A DNA stretch of 64,000 nt, taken from the NCBI RefSeq assembly GCF_932274485.2, contig NC_065882.2:81184767-81248766 (forward strand), given 5' to 3'. A program made the translations under genes and the position numbers. Shown one piece after another: positions 57,545 through 64,000 of this stretch; within the stretch, counting starts at the first letter, position 1; each line of letters starts with the position of its first letter. The notes under the pieces were generated by a model, which ran no database searches, was not told the DNA's origin, and saw nothing but the letters and a program-made list of their open reading frames with translations. The DNA is from Patella vulgata (lineage: Eukaryota > Mollusca > Gastropoda > Patellidae).

Positions 57545-58205
57545 GGGGGGGGGGCATGGGAGGCTAAGCCCCCCCCCCACCAAAAAAAATCTAATTAGCC
57601 CCCCCCCCCCAATATTTCTCCGACAATAATGATTGTTTATGGGGGGTTCAAATTGGTAGGCAACCCGTAGGCTCGTAGTATGGTCTACCGAGGCCTGCCT
57701 GTTATCATCACCTCCTGATCCTCTTGTCTTGATACCATACGTGCGTTGTACATTACTGTGAGGCGTGATGATCTACTGTCACTGAACACGTGTACTCGTT
57801 AATCAAACTCACGTACTCGCGACTTCCTATAGTTCACTTGAAATTTGATACTACAGCTGTATTGCCCGGCCTAGAGTTCTCCGCGTAAATCAAAAGACAC
57901 TCTCTACTACCCTCAGAAATTCAAGATGATATCGGCGGGAGGAGTCGAAGAAGGAAATTTCAGAACATTCAGAAAATTCAGCCATAAAACCCTGCCCGAG
58001 ACACTTCAATTTGAGGCCCAGGAATGCACTCAGATGAGAGGAGAGAGCAGTAAATTTTCAAAATTTACTGGGGGAGGACCCACCCACCCCCCGCTGTGGC
58101 TCACACCTTCGGCGCTTCGCGGTGGCTGGCTTAGCCGGCCACATCATTAGCCCCTCCAAAAAATTCCATAGCCCCTCCAAATTTTACGAGCTGGCTACGG
58201 GCCCC
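57545..58205. mobile_element. hAT-like non-autonomous element
   Basis: Left end 'ggtagccactggggg' and right end 'ctggctacgggcccc' are inverse-related, of the 'cagtggcgtagcc' kind seen on hAT elements (recalled). Interior has C and G runs and no intact gene. 58191-58250 is repeated once as 58251-58310. Confidence 0.6.
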
Positions 58206-58312
58206 TAATGTATCTATAGGTAGTAATTATCCCTTTCCCTCTATTACTTGCTGGCTACGGGCCCCTAATGTATCTATAGGTAATAATTATCACTTTCTCT
58301 CTATTATGTGAC

Positions 58313-58580
58313 GGAGGTTTGGATGGCTGAATGGTTAGCGTGCGCGCTGTATCAAAAGTCATTGAGTCGACTGGCGTGGTTTCGAATCTCCGGTTGTACG
58401 TGACAAGGAGTAGGGTCACCTGTCCAACTTCGTGTGTTTTCTCCGGGTCCTCCGGTTTCCTCCCACTGCTAAAGACCCCTATGCGGAAGCGAATTATTGA
58501 AATAAAACTAAACCATATGTAAGTCCCGAAATGACCTAGTTTGTGTCGAGTGGACGTAAAACCCCATCTTTCTCTCTCTC
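58313..58580 (+). mobile_element. SINE2 inserted in element W
   Basis: Target duplication tattatgtgac / tattacgtgac (58302-58312, 58581-58591). Complete element. Confidence 0.9.
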
Positions 58581-59513
58581 TATTACGTGACATTTTGTTG
58601 TTAACTTTTTGCTCTAGAATGGAAGAAGTTTATTTGAATTTAAATTTTCAGCCAGTTTTTGGTGAATATTCATGTTTTGATGAATATTCATGGTTTTGAG
58701 GCGGAAGCATCAAAAAGTAAAGAGACATAAAATTAGGAAATCACCTTCCACAATGACGTCACAGCCTATGTATTCATTTGGCCGGGCGTTGAAAAAACTC
58801 GAAACGGTCAACATCCTGTATTATTTTCATCAGATGATTGATTGTGAAATGCTGGGCTGTTAATCTTCATTTCTACAAACTTTACTGAAAATATAAATAC
58901 AAAAACCACAAAGATTGGTCTTAGATATTAGACTAACATTATCAAAACATGACATGTAGTGGGAGGGGGTGGGGGTATATAATTGCTATATATAGAAGAA
59001 CTACATTCGTTCATCATAAGATCAGGGTTTACAATTACTAGTCTCTATTCTGTGAAAGATGGGGAGGGGGGCATCCTAGATATTTTCAGCTAACCTAACT
59101 GGTGGTTTCAGAGATAAAAAAACAAATGTTCAATTCAAGTTTAAACTAGAACAGCGAGTTTGTAGAAGACATCATAAGAGTCTGATATATGCCGATTTAA
59201 AGGCATGCATTTAGGCATCCATTTATTGATAAATGTTTAATAAATCAATTCCGTGGAAGTCAACAAAATCTGTGATTGCATAATGGCCCATGCTCATTTT
59301 TGGCTGAAACCTTCTGACTAAAATCCACAAAACAATAATATTAATAAAAAACTCTTTCCAAAACAAAACGTGTTTCTATCAAGAGACAAGAGGCTAGAAG
59401 AAAGACAAATAGAAAAATTTACTGAATGATTTACATACATAGCACCATGGATCGGTTTCAGTTGATAGTATCATTACAAATACTGAACTGAATTAAAACC
59501 TTTTTATACGCCT
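58581..59513. repeat. Element W continuation
   Basis: 58581-58690 matches 17217-17320 and 29936-30020. 59265-59510 is the reverse complement of 16490-16760. In between is unrecognised AT-rich DNA. Confidence 0.6.
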
Positions 59514-60922
59514 ACATTTTCATGTGGACGTATATTGTCGTCGCCCCTGTCCGTTCGGACGTCCGTCCGTTCACAATTTGTTTGCGGACTCTCTACAGGT
59601 CACAAATCTTGTCCGATTTTGACGAAACTTGAAATATAGGTTTATCCCCAAAAGATCTCGGCTGCTTTCGATATTGGCATGTATCGGATCGAAACTTAAT
59701 GGATTATGGTCCCTGTTTGTACCAAAAATCATGTTTTATTTTAGCTTGTGGACCCTATAGAGGTCACAATTTTTATCCGATTGTGTTGAAACTTGAAATG
59801 TAAGTTTATAACCCAAAGATCTCAGTTCCTTTCGATATTCGTGCATATCGGGACCGTAGCTTCCTGAATTATGGCCCCTGATTGTACGAAAAATCACGTT
59901 TTTAGCTTGTGGACCCTATAGAGGTCATAATTTTTATCCGATTTAAAACAACCGTATTATTATATCACCCTTACACCCTAAGAAAGGTTGAGTTCGAATT
60001 TCGTGAAAATCGGACCAAAATTGCCGGACAAAATGGCGGCCGTTTGTACGCGAATATTGTAAAAATATGGTAAATCAAGGTTGTGGACCCAGTATAGGTC
60101 ACAATTTTAATTCGATTTTGATGAAAATTGAAATGTATGTTTATAACCTAAAGATAGTAACTTCCTGAATTATGGCCCCTGATTGTACGCAAAATTGCCT
60201 TTTTTAGCTTGTGGTCCCTCTGGAGGTCACAATTATTATCCGATTTAAAAAAACCGTTTGATTATATCACCGTTACACCGTAATGAAGGTTGAGTTCGAA
60301 TTTCGTGAAAATCGGACCAAAATTGCCGGACAAAATGGCCGCCGCTTGTACGCGAATAGTGTAAAACTATGGTATATCAAGGTTGTGGACCCTGTAGAGG
60401 TCGCAATTTTAATTCGATTTTAATGAAACTTGAAATGCATGGTTATGATCTTGGTTCCTTTCGATATTGTCGCATATCGGATCGTAACTTCCTGAATTAT
60501 GGCCCCTGATTATACGAAAAATCGCCCTTTTTTAGCTTGTGGTCCCTCTGAAGGTCAAAGTCATTATCTGATTTTAAAAATCGTTTGAATATATCACCGT
60601 AACACCATAATAAAGGTTGAGTTCAAATTTCCTGAAAATCAAACCAAAACTCCCGGACAAAATGGCCGACGCTTGTATGCGAAAGGTGTAAAAATATGGT
60701 ATATCAAGGTTGTGGGTAGAGGTTACAATTTAATCCGATTTTGATGAAACTTGAAATGCATGTTTATAACCCAAAGATCTTGGCTCCTTCGATATTTGCG
60801 GATATCGAATTGTAACTTTTTTAAATTATGGCCCTTGATTGTAGGAAAAATCACCTTCTTTTAGCTTGTTCTCTATCCATCTCCCAAAAATGTGGGCGTA
60901 TCCTGCCTGGCAGCCACTGGTT
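59514..60922 (+). repeat. PQ element, longest complete copy
   Basis: Left end 'atacgcctacattttcatg', four to five P/Q modules, right end 'aaaaatgtgggcgtatcctg' then 'cctggcagccactggtt'. The ends share the subterminal inverted phrase ATACGCCYACATTTT. Confidence 0.9.
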
Positions 60923-61289
60923 GGACTGATCTCCCTATTAGAGCTTCAACACCCCTATATCGCTCAAATCAAGATCATTCTCAAATCAGGGACTTTATTG
61001 TCTCGGTATAATACTCTAACATTTCGATGGGAGGAGGTGGGGCTAAGATTAATAAATGAATATGTAAAATATCATATGACAGCATTGGCTGATAGTATTG
61101 GTTGTTGCTACCAGATAGTGTGAACAATTCTGACCATTTATTGTGATAGTCGATTAACCACAAATAATAGATAAACTTTTATAGGCACATATTTTTATCT
61201 CGCATCATGGTCAAGATAGAATTTGTCCACCCTGTCCAGTGTGACAAACACTAGCGGAGTACGAAGCTCGAATCGTTGTCGACCTGTAT
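60923..61289. other. Spacer, nothing recognised
   Basis: Short open frames only. Confidence 0.5.
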
Positions 61290-61648
61290 TGACTTTTTTG
61301 TGTGTCTTAACGTCCTACTTTTCTGTTCCTTTCGACCTAAATAAGACAGACATACGCCACGCAGTGTACTATGAGACCAAGTTTTGCCTGGACAGCGGTG
61401 CTGCGACTTAATATTATTTCAAATTCCAATCAGTCGTTCTTTTACGTTAACGCCAACGTTTATATGGGTCTATGTTCGTCCCACCCGAACAACTAGGCAC
61501 TGTGTCCGACCAGCTGTCCTGCACCACTGGTACGGGGAAACCACATCGGAAAATACCGAGGAACTTTGTAGGCCGACACCGGGATCTATTCCGTGATCTC
61601 CTGGTTAGCGAGCCATGATCTTACTCACTGAGTCAGCGCGGCTCTTAA
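61290..61648 (-). mobile_element. SINE1, diverged, part of a mirrored locus
   Basis: Inverse counterpart of 15098-15426; the shared flank (tcatgagctacaatactata) shows the whole locus was copied, not only the SINE. Confidence 0.85.
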
Positions 61649-62190
61649 GTCATGAGCTACAATACTATAATGGATTTGGTGTGGTCGTTTTTCAGTCCAG
61701 CGAAGTCTGGGAGATAAGGCTGGTGGTTAGAGAGGTCATATCGACAATTCGTCGATCTGGAATCTTTCTATAACCTGTTTTAGGGTTACCCACCCCTATC
61801 CAAACCGCCTAGATTCTTCTGGATAAGTTTTATTTTGTTGGTAAAAGATTCAGTCTACTAAAGCATTCATACGTTGTCTTAAACCTTATAAAGTCACGCT
61901 GAAATCTCTATTCTAATAATGAGCCTGCACACAGACATATTTAGCAGTGATAGGGGGAGGCGGCTAGGTACCCGGTGAAATCCCACGAGGCTAGATATAC
62001 ATGCGCCTGCGCACAGGTATATTTAGGACTGATTGTCGGATACGGCTAGGTACCCGCTGAAATCTCTCGAGGCTAGACATGCGCCTGCGCACAGGTATAT
62101 TTAGGAATGATTGGGGGAGGCGGCTAGGTACCGGGTAAAATCTCACGAGGCTAGACATGCGCCTGTGCACAGGTATATTTAGGAGTGGTT
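61649..62190 (-). repeat. Mirrored minisatellite locus
   Basis: 61649-61920 is the reverse complement of parts of 14520-15097. 61926-62190 has about three and a half 78-bp units with 'gcgcctgcgcacaggtatat' and 'ggctaggtacccg'. Confidence 0.85.
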
Positions 62191-63177
62191 TGGGGACGAA
62201 GCTGAAGTCCTTACCACCTAAAATTGCTTGTAAATTGTTCAGCATCACCATATGGATCATGAATTACCACTGCCAGACAGATTGTGCGCATTGCTATGGA
62301 GTTTATGTGGTTGGGTTATCCCAACAGAAACGACAGCCGAGCACCCTCCCTAAAATTTTAATGAAACCATACCATTTCCAACAGATTAGGGTACTTATAT
62401 ATATTTCAAGTTTTTGAGGGCAGCCTGCTTTCCGAATAACTCATACTTATTGCAAATATTTTTTGAGATTGTGTGTTTTTCAATTAGGGCCGAGGCCTCT
62501 AATTTGCATATTCTACATTATGCAATATAACTGTGCTGTTCTCCTGGTGTTCTTCGGCACCCTTGACCCTGAAATTATGGGCGTAGGTATTGGTTTCATA
62601 GAGCTAAGAGTTTCAGATTTAGGGGAAAAAATAATTTTGTCACTGATGGCGGCTGTTAATTTGCATATTTTCTCCATATGGTAATAAAGTGATTATATTC
62701 CAAATGTGGTTATGTGCTTACCTGGCTCATTTGATAGCCTAGTAATAGCATTAAGTCAATTTCTGAAACATGAAATTATGCTAACTAGCATATTACGCAA
62801 TTTGACCCCTTTTCATCAAAAAGCATTTTGGAACATTTTTAGTGTGATGTTAGGGTGCCTTACAGAAATGTATAACACCAAAAGAAATTATGTTGCAATT
62901 TGTTTTGGGTTGGGTCCTTTTACAGCTAGATTGACTGGACAATTACTGTATATTCCTAAACAAGACAGTTTACCCATTGATAGACATAACGAAATCAAAC
63001 TGTCAAGGGATCTATCTTTTACTTTTACGTGCAGGACCTCGGGTTTTTGTCCCATCCGAACGACTAGACATCTGTTCTTGTACATAGATACGAGCTTTGG
63101 TAAGTTATATAATGTACAGTAATACAGTGATTGGTATATAAATGTGTGTGTATTACGTGTAATGACTTTCTCAACAA
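62191..63177. other. Unrecognised stretch with SINE1 scrap
   Basis: 'taatttgcatatt' occurs at 62501 and 62655. A 138-residue open frame (62706-63122) has no recognised domain, and its end reads into a SINE1 fragment (63003-63090). Confidence 0.4.
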
Positions 63178-64000
63178 CAACCAGCGGCTGACAGGTAGGA
63201 TACGCCCACATTTTCGTGAGATGGATGGAGAACAATCTAAAAAAGAAAGTGATTTTTCCTACAATCAAGATCCATAATTCATGAAGTTACAATTCGATAT
63301 ACTCAAATATCGAAAGGAACTAAGACCTTTGGGTTATAAACATGCATTTCAAGTTTCATCAAAATCGGATTAAAATTGTGACCTCTACAGGGTCCACAAC
63401 CTTGATATACCATATTTTTACTTTATTCACGTAAAAGCGGCGGCCATTTTGTCCGGCAGTTTTGGTTTGATTTTCAGGAAATTCGAACTCAACCTTTATT
63501 ACGGTGTAACGGTGAAACAATCAAACGTTTTTTTAAATTGGATAATAATTGTGACATCCAGAGGAACCACAATCTCAACCAGTGGCTGCCAGGCAGGATA
63601 CGCCCTCATTTTGCAAGAGATGGATAGAGAACAAGCTAAAAACAAACAAGATTTTTTGTACAATCAGGGGCAATAATCTAGAAAGTTATGGTCTGAAATG
63701 CGCAAATATCAAAAAGGAATGAGATCTTTGGGATATAAGATATGATTTAAGTTTCATCAGAATCGGACAAACATTGTGACCTCTAGAGGGTTGACAACAT
63801 TTGCATTGCATACTTTTACACAATTTGCGTACAAAGAGCGGCCATTTTGTTGGGCAGTTTCATTTCGATTTTCCCGAAATTCGAATTCATCCTTCATTAT
63901 GGTGGAATGGTGAAATATTTAAACGGTTTTTAAAATCGGAAAAAAATTGTGACCTCAAGAGAATCCGCAAGCTAAAAATGCCATTTTTCGAACAAAAGGA
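63178..64000 (-). repeat. Two inverse PQ copies, head to tail
   Basis: 63178-63575 begins 'aaccagcggctgacaggtag'; 63578 restarts with 'aaccagtggctgccaggcag' and runs off the window. Confidence 0.85.

Noticed and set aside
57926-58150. Short open frame in the hAT-like element
   Set aside because: Pro/Gly-rich translation of G/C-run sequence; no transposase motif.
62706-63122. 138-residue open frame
   Set aside because: No domain recognised, AT-rich low-complexity translation, and the C-terminal third reads through a SINE1 fragment in the wrong sense.

Overview
The window is animal nuclear DNA from a repeat-packed intergenic or intronic region. It has spliced genes, tRNA-headed SINEs, an I-like LINE with RNase H, Tc1 and hAT remnants, and AT-rich spacers. 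SINEs carrying a central block around 'cccactgctaaagacccc' and dispersed repeats built on 'ccgattttgatgaaactt' are, from memory, typical of lophotrochozoans and especially molluscs. I infer a mollusc, perhaps a gastropod; this is not proven. No bacterial operon, rRNA, genuine tRNA gene or CRISPR array was seen.

Layout. 1-8827 is copy A of a direct duplication whose copy B lies at 32785-41004 (roughly 99% identical by eye). 8828-13232 is a patchwork of SINE pieces, a hAT remnant and a 45-bp tandem array. 13233-15724 (+) holds the one host gene that looks intact: a two-exon secreted protein with ten cysteines. 17641-18283 is a 29-bp satellite that ends exactly at the stop codon of the next locus. 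18284-29465 (-) is a multi-exon acylaminoacyl-peptidase (APEH) locus that has lost its whole beta-propeller, has Cys in place of the nucleophile Ser, and has other breaks, so it is read as an unprocessed pseudogene. Its introns are filled by a Tc1 element, three MITE copies and many SINEs. 30662-32784 (+) is a 5'-truncated LINE with an open RT-RNase H frame. It sits inside a minisatellite and abuts duplication copy B.

41005-64000 has no convincing host gene. It is dominated by a long non-coding repeat made of two alternating ~160-bp modules (here called PQ), with further SINEs, a reverse-transcriptase C-terminal remnant near 46.8-47.2 kb, a TIR element beside ~610-bp direct repeats (54.1-57.5 kb), a hAT-like non-autonomous element (57.5-58.2 kb) and a minisatellite locus that mirrors the one at 13.7-15.4 kb.

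How the parts relate. Three SINE families (called SINE1, SINE2, SINE3 here) and the LINE all end in the motif GACGTTAAAC. SINE3 and the LINE share about 45 bp of 3' tail, which suggests that this LINE lineage supplies the reverse transcriptase. Several insertions can be read against empty sites elsewhere in the window (SINE3 and a MITE in element Z, a SINE1 in the minisatellite locus, PQ in the RT-remnant tail), so relative ages can be worked out from this window alone. Element names SINE1-3, X, V, W, Z and PQ are local labels. All family calls come from recognition by eye, without database searches.
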